The notes below the pieces were generated by a model that saw only the letters and a list, made by a program, of their open reading frames with translations, did not search any database and had not been told where the DNA came from. Positions 33,213-42,437 of a DNA stretch of 64,000 nt are shown here, piece by piece (within the stretch, counting starts at the first letter, position 1; each line of letters starts with the position of its first letter). The stretch comes from Proteiniclasticum ruminis DSM 24773 (GTDB taxonomy: Bacteria; Bacillota; Clostridia; Clostridiales; Clostridiaceae), in the NCBI RefSeq assembly GCF_000701905.1, contig NZ_JNKC01000005.1:1-64000 (forward strand), given 5' to 3'. Made by a program: the position numbers and the translations under genes.

Positions 33213-33319
33213 GGGAAATCCTCCTTACATACTCTCTTTCTTTAGCTATATTGTAAAAGTTCTGAGAACAGAAGTAATGACAAAATGATGCCAATTTTCA
33301 CAAGGAGCAGAATTATCTT

Positions 33320-33336
33320 CAAAATATTTTGATAAT
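33320..33336 (+). promoter_or_regulatory. Palindrome and -10-like box before the large helicase gene
   Basis: CAAAATATTTTG (33320-33331) is a perfect 12-bp palindrome abutting GATAAT (33331-33336), about 40 bases ahead of ATG 33375. It may be promoter plus operator. The remaining intergenic DNA (33213-33319) should also contain the divergent promoter of the DUF4349 gene, but I cannot place it. Confidence 0.35.
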
Positions 33337-33374
33337 GTACTAGAATGAAAGAAGAACGGCCCTGGGAGGATAGT

Positions 33375-36300
33375 ATGAAAGTGAAGAACCTTATCGGACT
33401 CGACCTTGTCTACGCAGAAACGCTGCACTATGCCATGACGGTGCAGAACATACCATTCATTCGAAAATGTGTCCTGAAAAATCTGTCAGATGAAGCATTT
33501 TCTGAGATTACTGTGAAATTCACCTTTTCCGAAAATCTGGCAGAAGAGGTGCTTATCGCTGTAAGTTCATTGCCTTCGCAAGGAGAGATGGATCTGGGCT
33601 CTATACAGATTTCCCTTCGGAAAGAAATGCTGTTTCTTCTCACAGAGATGGTGCATCTGTCCATGAAGGTCCAAGTGATGAAAAATGAGGAGACTTTGTA
33701 TGAACATCATTACCCCATAGAAGTGCTCTCCTATAATCAGTGGCAGGGCGCAGAAACCATGCCTGAACTTTTAGCGGCTTTTGTGACCCCCAATCATCCA
33801 TCCATTGATGGCATTCTGGTGGAGGCATCCGAACTTCTGAAATCCTCAGGGAAAGACCCTTCATTCGAAGGATATCAGAGCAGAAATCCCAACCGGGTAC
33901 AGGAGGAAGTCCATGCGATCTATCAGGCCATTGCCAACCGGGGCATCCGATATATTGGGCCTCCCGCTTCCTTTTATGAAACAGGTCAGCGCATCAGGCT
34001 TTCCAGCGAGGTCCTCGAAAACGCCATGGGCACTTGCCTGGATCTCACACTTCTTTTATGCTCCTGCCTGGAAGCCATTTCGCTGCATCCTCTGATTCTT
34101 CTTCTGGAAGGCCACAGCTGTCTGGGCTACTGGCTGGAAGAAGAGTTCTTTCAGGATCCGGTCCTTTATGATGTGGCAACCCTTCGAAAGAGGACTGCCG
34201 AAGGAATGGGTTATATTGGTGTTTTGGAAACCACCAGTCTTCGGGAAGGCCTGCGTCTTTCCTTTGAAGAAGCTGCGGCTCAAGGCGTGCAGCAGCTGGA
34301 AAAAGAAGGGGTCTTTCTTCTCGGAGTAGATGTAAAAAGAGCAAGAGCCGGTGGAATTCTTCCTTTGCCTGAGAGAGTGGAAAAAGATGGGAAAATCCTT
34401 CTTCTGGAAGAAGCAGCGAGAAAAGACCGGGCGGATAACATACCCGAACTGAAAGAAGTGGTCCGGGTCCTCTTTGAAGAAAAAGAAGGAATCCTTGACA
34501 AAAAATCCAGATGGGAGCGAAAACTTCTGGATTTAAGTCTTCGAAACCAGCTGCTCAGCTATCAGGAAAAAAGAAAAGGTCTTCGGCTTCTTGCACCGGA
34601 TATCAAGCTTCTGGAAGATATGCTCTATGAGGGCAAAGAATACACACTCCTGTCAAGACTTAAAGATCTGGACCGGATGGAAGGCAGTGATGCCCTTTCT
34701 CCAAAAGAGATCGAAGAGCGTTTCCGTGAACTCCTTCAGGGGGAGTTTACTCAGGGGAAACTGCGCACACTCCTTGGAGATGAGGATCTGGAGAAGAAAA
34801 TCACCAGGATTTTCAGGGAAGCTAGAACGCAGATGGAAGAGTCCGGAGCAAATCAACTGTTTCTGACGGTGGGAATGCTGAAATGGTATGAAACGGACAG
34901 CAGTCAGAAGGCCCGATATGCGCCGATCCTTCTCATTCCTGTAGAGCTGAAGAAGAAACTTGGAAAATTCACCTATTCTCTTTCCGCAAGAGATGAAGAC
35001 ACCTTGATGAATGTCACCCTTCTGGAGAAACTGAAGATGGATTTCAGTATGGATGTGAACGGACTGGAAGAGCTTCCTGTGGATGAGCGTGGTGTTCATG
35101 TGCTGGAGGTGCTATCGAGAATCCGAGGAGTCATCCTTGGCAAGAAGAGGTGGGACGTGCTGGAAGAAACGCATCTAGGACTGTTTTCTTTCAGTAAATT
35201 CGTGTTGTGGCATGATCTGAAGACGCAAGGTGACGCCATGAGAAACAATGAGATCATCGCATCTCTTCTGGAAGGGAAAAGGACTTTTCCTCTGGAGGAA
35301 GAAGACCTCGAAGAGACTCCGGAAGCAGACCCTTCAAAGATTCTTTTGCCCGTAAGCACAGATGCTTCACAGCTGAATGCTGTAAAGGAAGCGTTGAAAG
35401 GAAAGTCGTTTGTGCTGCATGGTCCTCCGGGAACAGGAAAGTCCCAGACCATCACCACCATCATCGCCAACGCCCTCTATCAGGGGAAGAAGGTTCTTTT
35501 TGTGGCTGAAAAAATGGCGGCCCTGTCTGTGGTTCAGAAAAGATTGGAGAATTTGGGCCTGGGCCATTTTTCTCTGGAAGTGCACAGCAACAAGAGCAAG
35601 AAAACGGCAATTTTGAAAAAACTGGAAGAAACCACGAAAACAGCGAAACATGGTACCGGACGTTTTGAGGAGGAGGCAGCAAGGCTCAAGGAGATCCGGG
35701 ATGAACTGGCCACCTATGTGATGAAGCTCTATCAGAAAGATCCCCTAGGGTTCTCGGCCTATGAGTACATCGGAGGGCTTGAGTATCTTTCAGAGGTGCC
35801 AAAGATTAGAGATTTCCGAGTTTCAGTGGACAGTCTGAAAAAAGAGGATCTTCTGAAGCTCTGCCGTTTGGCAGAGGAGTTCTCTTCTTCTGTGCAAGCC
35901 ACCGGTCCCTATGAAGATGCACCTCTTAAAGGAATCGGCCTTACAGACTACCAGCTGCACCTGAAAGAGCGGCTTTACGAGCCTCTGGAAGAACTCACAA
36001 CCGCTGCAAGTAATCTCCAGAAAGCCTTGGAAATCGAGACCGGGACCCTGCAAGAACAGTTAAGCACCAGAAAAAAGCTCAATGCCTACATGGATTTTAT
36101 TGCGTTTATGCAGGAGAAGACCATGGAAGATTTGTATTTGTTTGATTTCAGTACAGATGAGATTCTGCCTGCACTGCAAAAAAACTGGAGAGACCTGGAA
36201 AACCTTCTAAACACTTTGGATGCGGCGTATACGGATGAACTCTACAAGCTTCCTTGGAAAAACCTTGAAGAAGAGTATGCCAAGGGGGTCACGCAAGGAA

Positions 36301-39089
36301 AAGTGCTGGGCTTTCTTCAAAGAAGAAAGGTTCTGAAGGCGCTGTCTTCTGTAAAAAAATCCGGTTCCTCCACAGAAGAGGAGATGGTGCCTCTTTTTGA
36401 GACCCTTCATAAAATTCAGCGGGTAAAAGAAGAAATAAAGATGCAATCCAGCGGAAGAACACTACCAGGTTCTTCTCATTCTGAAAAGCCCATGTCCCAG
36501 GTTTTCGAAACCCTCAGGGGCGAAAAGGAGCATCTTCATGAGATTCTTGGAGCCTTTGACCAGGAGGAGAAAAAACAGATCCTCACCACGAAAGATAAAG
36601 TCCAGGGGGAGCCGGGGAAGAGGTTACTTGAGACCCATAAGAGTTTCAGGAGCGCCTTCATGGCCTTGGACTCAATGCTCCAGCTTCAAATAGACACCTT
36701 AGACAGCCTGGAAGGCAGCTATCCTGTACGGCTTTTAGACCGCTTGCTCACTTACAGGAACAATCTGGATCAGCTGCGCTCCTTTACAAGGTATAACGAG
36801 ATCAGCAAAGTTCTCGAAGAAAACGGTCTGATCTCTTTGGTAGAAGCCTATCAGACAAGCAGCATCCCGCCAGAACAGATGAAGGATGCTGTGCTGAAGT
36901 CCATCTATACCATAGGATTTCAGGCAGTTCTTGAAAGAGAGCCCTTGCTTATGAAGGTATCAGGGGAATCCTATGAAGAAAAAATCCGCTACTTCAAAGA
37001 AGTGACCGTCCAATATGAAGAGGCGGCGATAAAAGAAATTGTTTCGGTTCTTTCAAGCCGGGTACCTGACCTCCTAAAAGAAGCCAGCAGCTCATCTGAG
37101 GTTGGCATTCTTCAGCGGGCTATAAGGAGCGGTGGAAGGGGAATGACCTTAAGGTCTCTCTTCGAGAAGCTGCCCCATCTGCTGCCAAGGATTACCCCTT
37201 GTATGCTCATGAGTCCTCTTTCCGTTGCCCAGTATCTGGGACCAGCCAAAGCTTATTTTGACCTGGTGATTTTTGATGAGGCTTCCCAGATGCCTACCGC
37301 TGAGGCGGTCGGGGCCATGTCAAGAGGAAAACATGTGGTCATCGTAGGGGATCCGAAGCAGCTGCCGCCCACCACTTTTTTCCAGGCGGAAAGAGAACTG
37401 GAAGAGGAGGATGGGGTGCTGGAAGATCTGGACAATATTCTGGAGGATGCCTTGGCTCTTTCACTGCCTGAAACCTCTCTTCTTTGGCATTACAGAAGCA
37501 GGCATGAAAGCCTCATTGCCTTCAGCAACAAAACCTATTACGAGAACAAACTCTATACCTACCCCTCTCCCAAAGAGAGAATCTCCAAAGTGTCCTATGA
37601 GTACGTGTCCTCAGTCTATGGACGAGGCGGAAGCCGGGCCAACAGAGTAGAAGCTGAAAAAGTAGTAGCGGAGATTCTTGCACGGGCGGAGAAAAAGGAC
37701 GCGATGGAGTCCATCGGCGTGGTGACTTTTTCCACAGCCCAGAAAGACATGATTGAGGATCTTCTGGGAGAAGCATTCCGGGACAAACCCGAACTGGAAG
37801 AAAAATTCATGACCCCTGAAGAACCGCTGTTTGTGAAAAATCTTGAAAATGTTCAAGGAGACGAGCGGGATGTGATTCTGTTCAGCATTGGGTATGGACC
37901 GGATGAAAACGGAAAAATCACCCTAAACTTCGGTCCCTTAAACCGGGAAAACGGATGGAAAAGACTCAATGTGGCCATCACCCGGGCGAAGAAAGAGATG
38001 AAAATCTTCACCAGCATACAGCCGGAACAGATGGACATCACAAGAACTTCCGCTAGAGGGGTGGAGAATCTGAAAGAGTTTCTGGAATACGCCAGACGAG
38101 GCAGAAGTCTTCTTACATTGGATGCTCTGAAGCGGGAAGAGAAGGATGAAACTTTTCTCTATAGTGTGAAAAGAGCTCTGGAAGAAAAAGGTCTTCAGGT
38201 GGATGCCCTGGTGGGGTCCTCCAAGTATCGCGTGGACCTTGGGATCATCAACGAAACCGACAACAGCTACAAACTGGGCCTACAGTGTTTTGGTGCATCT
38301 TATCAGGAGGCGGAAACGGTGAGAGACCGGGATGTGCTGCAAGAATCGGTTCTGAAGGGACTGGGATGGCATATCCATAAAGTACATCCCCTGGACTGGA
38401 CAGAAAACAAAGAGCATGAGATGGAAAAGATCTTCAGCATACTGAGGAATCTGGAGAACACTTCTTCAGAGAAAGAGCCTGCACGGTCCATGAGGCCTTT
38501 AGAGCCTGAAGCCCCCGCTGCACCTTTCTTATCCCAAGAAGGGGGCATCCCGTACCAAGAGGCTTCCTTTACACTGAAGACCTTCAGCTCTGAAGAGTTC
38601 AGGATGCCGAAAAATACAAGGCAGCTGAAAGACGTGATCCTTGGGATTGCAGAGATCGAAGCGCCCATCAGCCTGCCGGTTCTTTACCGCCAGGTGCTGA
38701 AAGCCTTTTCTGTCCGGTACACAGAAAAAAATGTGGAAACCATAGATGCGGTTTTATCCAGTCTTGGCTTTGAACTGCGAGAAGAAAATGGAATTCTGTT
38801 TCTTTACAGCGGTAAAGAGGACTCTCTAAAAACCTTCCGGACGGCCACAAAGACCTTGAAAAGAGAGGTGCTTGATCTTCCAGAGACAGAGCTTCTCCAA
38901 GGGGCGAGGTTTCTCTTGAAAACGCAGATATCTCTACCTGAAGAAGCGCTGAAAGAAGAGCTTTTAAAAATATTCGGACTGAAAAAATATACCGAGGAAG
39001 AAGCGGGGAAGCTTTCAGATGTTCTTCACCAACTGTCAAAGGAGCCTCAAATTACGGTAAAAGACGGGATTTATGTTTATCAGGCGTGA
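33375..39089 (+). CDS. Giant transglutaminase-like/DUF4011/SF1 helicase/REase-like/DUF3320 protein
   Basis: A 1904-residue multidomain protein. N-terminal about 370 residues include a transglutaminase-like core (GTCLDLTLLLCSCLEA with Cys at about 221, and EGHSCLGYW with His at about 246). DUF4011 begins at about 375 (SRWERKLLDLSLRNQLL). The SF1 helicase has Walker A GPPGTGKS (about 682), DEASQMP (about 1297), GDPKQLPP, WHYRSRHESL, VQGDERDVI and NVAITRAKKE (about 1531). A Vsr/MTES_1575-like nuclease domain at about 1605-1690 (RVDLGI, ETVRDRDVLQESVLKGLGW) lacks the usual catalytic Glu. DUF3320 lies at about 1745-1822. DUF4011-helicase-Vsr proteins are reported as single-gene phage defence (hhe, from memory). 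ATG 33375 follows GGGAGGA. Confidence 0.85.
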   Translation: MKVKNLIGLDLVYAETLHYAMTVQNIPFIRKCVLKNLSDEAFSEITVKFTFSENLAEEVLIAVSSLPSQGEMDLGSIQISLRKEMLFLLTEMVHLSMKVQVMKNEETLYEHHYPIEVLSYNQWQGAETMPELLAAFVTPNHPSIDGILVEASELLKSSGKDPSFEGYQSRNPNRVQEEVHAIYQAIANRGIRYIGPPASFYETGQRIRLSSEVLENAMGTCLDLTLLLCSCLEAISLHPLILLLEGHSCLGYWLEEEFFQDPVLYDVATLRKRTAEGMGYIGVLETTSLREGLRLSFEEAAAQGVQQLEKEGVFLLGVDVKRARAGGILPLPERVEKDGKILLLEEAARKDRADNIPELKEVVRVLFEEKEGILDKKSRWERKLLDLSLRNQLLSYQEKRKGLRLLAPDIKLLEDMLYEGKEYTLLSRLKDLDRMEGSDALSPKEIEERFRELLQGEFTQGKLRTLLGDEDLEKKITRIFREARTQMEESGANQLFLTVGMLKWYETDSSQKARYAPILLIPVELKKKLGKFTYSLSARDEDTLMNVTLLEKLKMDFSMDVNGLEELPVDERGVHVLEVLSRIRGVILGKKRWDVLEETHLGLFSFSKFVLWHDLKTQGDAMRNNEIIASLLEGKRTFPLEEEDLEETPEADPSKILLPVSTDASQLNAVKEALKGKSFVLHGPPGTGKSQTITTIIANALYQGKKVLFVAEKMAALSVVQKRLENLGLGHFSLEVHSNKSKKTAILKKLEETTKTAKHGTGRFEEEAARLKEIRDELATYVMKLYQKDPLGFSAYEYIGGLEYLSEVPKIRDFRVSVDSLKKEDLLKLCRLAEEFSSSVQATGPYEDAPLKGIGLTDYQLHLKERLYEPLEELTTAASNLQKALEIETGTLQEQLSTRKKLNAYMDFIAFMQEKTMEDLYLFDFSTDEILPALQKNWRDLENLLNTLDAAYTDELYKLPWKNLEEEYAKGVTQGKVLGFLQRRKVLKALSSVKKSGSSTEEEMVPLFETLHKIQRVKEEIKMQSSGRTLPGSSHSEKPMSQVFETLRGEKEHLHEILGAFDQEEKKQILTTKDKVQGEPGKRLLETHKSFRSAFMALDSMLQLQIDTLDSLEGSYPVRLLDRLLTYRNNLDQLRSFTRYNEISKVLEENGLISLVEAYQTSSIPPEQMKDAVLKSIYTIGFQAVLEREPLLMKVSGESYEEKIRYFKEVTVQYEEAAIKEIVSVLSSRVPDLLKEASSSSEVGILQRAIRSGGRGMTLRSLFEKLPHLLPRITPCMLMSPLSVAQYLGPAKAYFDLVIFDEASQMPTAEAVGAMSRGKHVVIVGDPKQLPPTTFFQAERELEEEDGVLEDLDNILEDALALSLPETSLLWHYRSRHESLIAFSNKTYYENKLYTYPSPKERISKVSYEYVSSVYGRGGSRANRVEAEKVVAEILARAEKKDAMESIGVVTFSTAQKDMIEDLLGEAFRDKPELEEKFMTPEEPLFVKNLENVQGDERDVILFSIGYGPDENGKITLNFGPLNRENGWKRLNVAITRAKKEMKIFTSIQPEQMDITRTSARGVENLKEFLEYARRGRSLLTLDALKREEKDETFLYSVKRALEEKGLQVDALVGSSKYRVDLGIINETDNSYKLGLQCFGASYQEAETVRDRDVLQESVLKGLGWHIHKVHPLDWTENKEHEMEKIFSILRNLENTSSEKEPARSMRPLEPEAPAAPFLSQEGGIPYQEASFTLKTFSSEEFRMPKNTRQLKDVILGIAEIEAPISLPVLYRQVLKAFSVRYTEKNVETIDAVLSSLGFELREENGILFLYSGKEDSLKTFRTATKTLKREVLDLPETELLQGARFLLKTQISLPEEALKEELLKIFGLKKYTEEEAGKLSDVLHQLSKEPQITVKDGIYVYQA

Positions 39090-39092
39090 AAA

Positions 39093-39126
39093 AAGGAAGA
39101 CCTCATTTGAGGTCTTCCTTTTATTT
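39093..39126. terminator. Bidirectional terminator
   Basis: AAGGAAGACCTCA (39093-39105) and TGAGGTCTTCCTT (39108-39120), 13 bp perfect with a 2-base loop drawn (4 in practice), flanked by A and T. It serves the helicase gene and the converging decarboxylase gene, whose stop codon it touches. Confidence 0.9.
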
Positions 39127-40548
39127 TAGAACGGTGATACCCATTTTGCTCTTGCTGGCAGATTTTAAAATGCCGTTGCCCTGAAACAGTTCTATAAGAA
39201 GCCTGACTTCTTTTTCTCCAATCCGCTCTCCCGGAAGAATTAGCGGAATGCCTGGCGGGTAAGGTGTGATGGTTTCAGCAGATATTCTGCCAAAAGCATT
39301 TTCCACTGGAATCTCTTCCTGCTCGAGAAACAGTATTTCTTCCAGATCATACAGAAGCTCCATCTCCTCACTGTAGTGCAGAATGAATGGAGAAACAGGG
39401 CCAGCCCACAGCTCTTCATTTTCTGTCCTTACGGCAGCTATCGCTTCTGGAAGTCTTTCCAGATCCTCTTTTCTGTCAAAGGGAGAGAGGATAAAGACTA
39501 CACTATTGCCAAGGGTCATTTCTGCTTGGATCCTATGTTTTTTTCTCAGCTCTCCCATGAGAAATTCACCGGGTAATGGTGTCCTGATCACAAGGCGGGC
39601 AGCATCGGTGAAGGCATCCTCATTTCCGTACACCTCCACCTGAGGGATGCGGGCGAGCTGTTCTCGCAGAAGCCTCGCTTCTCCCAGAAGCTGATCATAC
39701 AGTGCTTCGCCTTCTTCTTCCATAAGAGCCCGGGCGTTTTCCATGGACACCAGCATAGTGTAGGAAGGGCTGCTGGTTTGAAACACCCGCAGATAATGAC
39801 GGATTCTTGACCGTTCACTTTCCTGAAGATCTTCTGAAAGATTAAGCACGGCTCCTTGGGTCAGCACCGGGAGTGTTTTATGAAAACTCACAGAGGAGAC
39901 ATGGGCTCCCATAGCCATGGCTGTGGGAGGCAGCTTGTCTGAAAAGGCGAAATGAGCACCGTGGGCTTCGTCCACTATGAGGTACAGACCGCGCATCTTG
40001 AGAAAATGCGAGATTTCTTTTAGTGGCGCCACCTTTCCATAATAATTGGGGGAGGTGAGGATCACAGCTTTGATCATGGGATACTTCTCATAGGCTTCTT
40101 TGATATCCGTTAAAGCCGGAGGCAAAGGCAAGGCCCATTCCGGATCCAGCTGCGGCTTTATGAATCTGGGTTTTAGGCCTCTTAGTCCTAGCGCCTGGAA
40201 AACACTCTGATGGCAGCTTCGTTCAAGAAGCACCTCATCTCCTGGCTTAAGAAGCCCAAAAATCATGGCGTAGTTCACTGCGGTGGAACCATTGACACAA
40301 TAACAGCTTTCTTTGGATCCTATGGCCTTTGCCAGCAGAATCTGGGATGCTTTGATGCTTTCCTCCGGATAATGCAGATGGTCTGTCCCATTGATTTCCG
40401 TCACATCAAAGTCATAAAGATGCTCTTGCAGAAACGCAAGAGAGGGGACCGTTTTCCCGTTCCTGTGTCCAGGCATATGAAAACGGGAGGTTTCCTCCTT
40501 CGTGTAGGTTTCCAGCGCTTTGATCAGTGGCCGCTTTTCCATGTCCAT
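39121..40548 (-). CDS. Orn/Lys/Arg decarboxylase family (PLP-dependent)
   Basis: A 475-residue fold-type I PLP enzyme of the major Orn/Lys/Arg decarboxylase domain (COG1982) without the N-terminal wing domain, like Gram-positive SpeA/YaaO proteins. Seen: 'FHMPGHRNGK' near the N terminus, 'DVTEINGTDHLHYPEESI', 'VNGSTAVNYAMI', 'VDEAHGAHFAF' and the PLP lysine in SVSFHKTLPVLTQGA. The ATG follows the scfB stop directly (TAAATG), so translation is probably coupled to the SCIFF maturase. The amino acid substrate cannot be read from sequence. Confidence 0.85.
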   Translation of the reverse strand: MDMEKRPLIKALETYTKEETSRFHMPGHRNGKTVPSLAFLQEHLYDFDVTEINGTDHLHYPEESIKASQILLAKAIGSKESCYCVNGSTAVNYAMIFGLLKPGDEVLLERSCHQSVFQALGLRGLKPRFIKPQLDPEWALPLPPALTDIKEAYEKYPMIKAVILTSPNYYGKVAPLKEISHFLKMRGLYLIVDEAHGAHFAFSDKLPPTAMAMGAHVSSVSFHKTLPVLTQGAVLNLSEDLQESERSRIRHYLRVFQTSSPSYTMLVSMENARALMEEEGEALYDQLLGEARLLREQLARIPQVEVYGNEDAFTDAARLVIRTPLPGEFLMGELRKKHRIQAEMTLGNSVVFILSPFDRKEDLERLPEAIAAVRTENEELWAGPVSPFILHYSEEMELLYDLEEILFLEQEEIPVENAFGRISAETITPYPPGIPLILPGERIGEKEVRLLIELFQGNGILKSASKSKMGITVLK

Positions 40549-41958
40549 TTACAGGAACAGCACCTTTTCTTCGGGCGCTTCCTCCTCTTCACTGAGCATT
40601 CTTTTTGCCTCTACCATGATGGCGCATTCCAGTCTTTTTCTCTGCATCTCGCAACCGATTCTATAAGGTTTCAGAATGTCTCCATTAAAGCTGAGGGCAT
40701 TGGCGTGACACCCACCAGAACAGTAGAATTTAGAGAAACAGGTTTTGCAGTCTTCTTTGTGGTAGATATGGGCTTCTTTAAACATGGACTGCATTTCTTT
40801 GGGAAGGGTGAGTTCCTCATCATAAAGATTTCCCATCTTGTAGGCTTCATTTCCCACAAACTGATGGCATGGATAAAGATCTCCTTCAGGGGTGATGCAA
40901 AGATACTCTGTTCCTGCACCGCATCCGGAAATTCTTTTGATGACACAGGGTCCTTGAGTCAGATCCACCATGAAGTGGAAGAAGCTGAACGGATCCTTCT
41001 TCTCCTTGAGATCTGCATAGTACACTGCAAGTTTTTCATACTCTTCGAGAATTTTAGGCAGATCCTCTTCCCGGATGGCATAGGGATTCTCCTCAGAGGA
41101 GACCACAGGCTCCATGGAGGTATGAACAAATCCAAGCTCTTTAAAGTGCTTCACATCTTCTGAAAAGTCGAGGCTGTCCCGGGTGAATGTACCCCGGATA
41201 TAGTAGCTTTTATTGCCTCTCTTCTCAATGAGCTTCTGATACTTTGGCACAATCACATCATAGCTTCCTTTTCCAGTGAGGGTCAGTCTCATATCATCAT
41301 TGATCTGTTTTCTTCCATCCAGAGAAAGCACCGCGTTGTCCATATGGGTGTTGATGAAATCAATGGCCTCCTCATTGAGAAGCACCCCATTGGTGGTGAT
41401 GGTGAAACGGAAATTCTTATGATACTCTTTTTCCAGTTCTCTGCCATACTGCACCAGGTCTTTCACCACCTGGAAATTCATCAGCGGTTCGCCGCCAAAG
41501 AAATCCACCTCAAGGTTTCTTCTGCTTCCGGAGTTCTTCACCAGATACTCCAGGGCTTTTTTTCCAGTCTCAAGAGGCATCAGGCATTTCTTTCCGCCAA
41601 AATCCCCTTGTTTTGCAAAGCAGTATTTGCACATAAGATTACAGTCATGGGCAATGTTGAGGCAGAGGGCTTTGACCACGGGTTTTCTATTTTTCATAAA
41701 GTCCATGGTTTCGTAAGCATCTTCTGTATATAAAAGTCCATCCTCTTCCAGGGTTCTGATTTCATCATAGGCAGAAGCCAGCTCTTCCTGAGGATACTTG
41801 GAAAGCTTCTCCATGGCCTCCTGAAGAGTAAGTTTTCCATCCCGGATCTCTTCATAAAAGTCCAGCATATCATAGGTGATTTCATCCAGCACGTGCACAG
41901 AGCCTCCATTGATATCCATGGCAATATGTACGCCGTTCATCGTAAATTTATGTATCAT
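40549..41958 (-). CDS. scfB: SCIFF peptide maturase, radical SAM/SPASM protein
   Basis: A 469-residue radical SAM enzyme that installs Cys-to-Thr thioether links in the SCIFF peptide. An N-terminal RiPP-recognition-like region (about 1-90) precedes the SAM cluster motif CNLMCKYC (Cys residues at about 104-111) with 'FFGGEPLMNF'. The C-terminal SPASM region holds many Cys (GCGAGTEYLCITPEGDLYPC, CKTCFSKFYCSGGC). Its substrate gene lies 90 bases upstream on the same strand, which makes the call firm. The ribosome site is AAGGAGG. A hairpin between the two genes may reduce read-through. Confidence 0.95.
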   Translation of the reverse strand: MIHKFTMNGVHIAMDINGGSVHVLDEITYDMLDFYEEIRDGKLTLQEAMEKLSKYPQEELASAYDEIRTLEEDGLLYTEDAYETMDFMKNRKPVVKALCLNIAHDCNLMCKYCFAKQGDFGGKKCLMPLETGKKALEYLVKNSGSRRNLEVDFFGGEPLMNFQVVKDLVQYGRELEKEYHKNFRFTITTNGVLLNEEAIDFINTHMDNAVLSLDGRKQINDDMRLTLTGKGSYDVIVPKYQKLIEKRGNKSYYIRGTFTRDSLDFSEDVKHFKELGFVHTSMEPVVSSEENPYAIREEDLPKILEEYEKLAVYYADLKEKKDPFSFFHFMVDLTQGPCVIKRISGCGAGTEYLCITPEGDLYPCHQFVGNEAYKMGNLYDEELTLPKEMQSMFKEAHIYHKEDCKTCFSKFYCSGGCHANALSFNGDILKPYRIGCEMQRKRLECAIMVEAKRMLSEEEEAPEEKVLFL

Positions 41959-41998
41959 TTTTATCTTTTGCCTCCTTCAGGGCTTGTTGATTCAAGAG

Positions 41999-42033
41999 AA
42001 AAGGGAAGGGTCTATATCATAAACCTTCCCTTT
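41999..42033 (-). terminator. Attenuator-like hairpin between scfA and scfB
   Basis: AAAAGGGAAGG (41999-42009) and CCTTCCCTTT (42024-42033) form a stable stem. On the minus strand the downstream side is T-rich but interrupted (TTTTCTCTT). It is probably a partial terminator, letting the small peptide be made in excess of its maturase. Confidence 0.6.
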
Positions 42034-42048
42034 AGGGTCTTTGCGTTC

Positions 42049-42198
42049 CTATCTGTCCAGATTTTCACATTCCTGATTCGCTACGGTACAGGATGTTTTG
42101 CAGGCAGACTGGCAGGATGTCTGGCATTTGCCGCATCCGCCCTTGGCAACGCTCTTCTTTAGAGTGCTTTTTGTCAAGGTCTTAATGTGCTTTTTCAT
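42049..42198 (-). CDS. scfA: SCIFF ribosomal peptide precursor (six Cys in forty-five)
   Basis: A 49-residue peptide too short for most gene finders. It starts MKKHIKTLTKSTLKKS and has Cys at 22, 25, 29, 33, 37 and 44, within the pattern CGKCQTSCQSACKTSC, then NQEC. This is the invariant clostridial SCIFF family. ATG 42198 (minus strand) follows AGGAGGAATGAAC; an in-frame ATG 6 bases earlier is too close to that site. Mature function is unknown; the peptide is nearly universal in Clostridia and is thioether-modified by ScfB. Confidence 0.95.
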   Translation of the reverse strand: MKKHIKTLTKSTLKKSVAKGGCGKCQTSCQSACKTSCTVANQECENLDR

Positions 42199-42227
42199 GT
42201 TCATTCCTCCTCTAAATTAGCGTTACA

Positions 42228-42257
42228 ATTATATCATATACGAGTATTATTGACCAT
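42228..42257 (-). promoter_or_regulatory. scfA promoter
   Basis: On the minus strand a perfect TATAAT (complement of 42228-42233) has TGGTCA 18 bp upstream (complement of 42252-42257). It lies about 30 bases before the scfA start and is the only strong box in the gap. Confidence 0.55.
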
Positions 42258-42437
42258 AAAATGACAAGTTTTATCAACCAGAAGAGCCACAGAACCCCAC
42301 ATCCTCTGGTATCCAAAGGGTACAGCAATTCTCTTTGAGTCCTCTTCTCTTTTGTAACTGTTTTCCTTTCTTGAATTCCAGCTGCAATTGCATCATAATA
42401 AAAATGATAATAATAAAAGACCGAAAAGGAGACACCT

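Noticed and set aside
40210-41163. Plus-strand open frame of 317 codons opposite the decarboxylase and scfB genes
   Set aside because: It is antisense to two firmly identified genes, has no ribosome site, and its composition is what the reverse of their codons gives.
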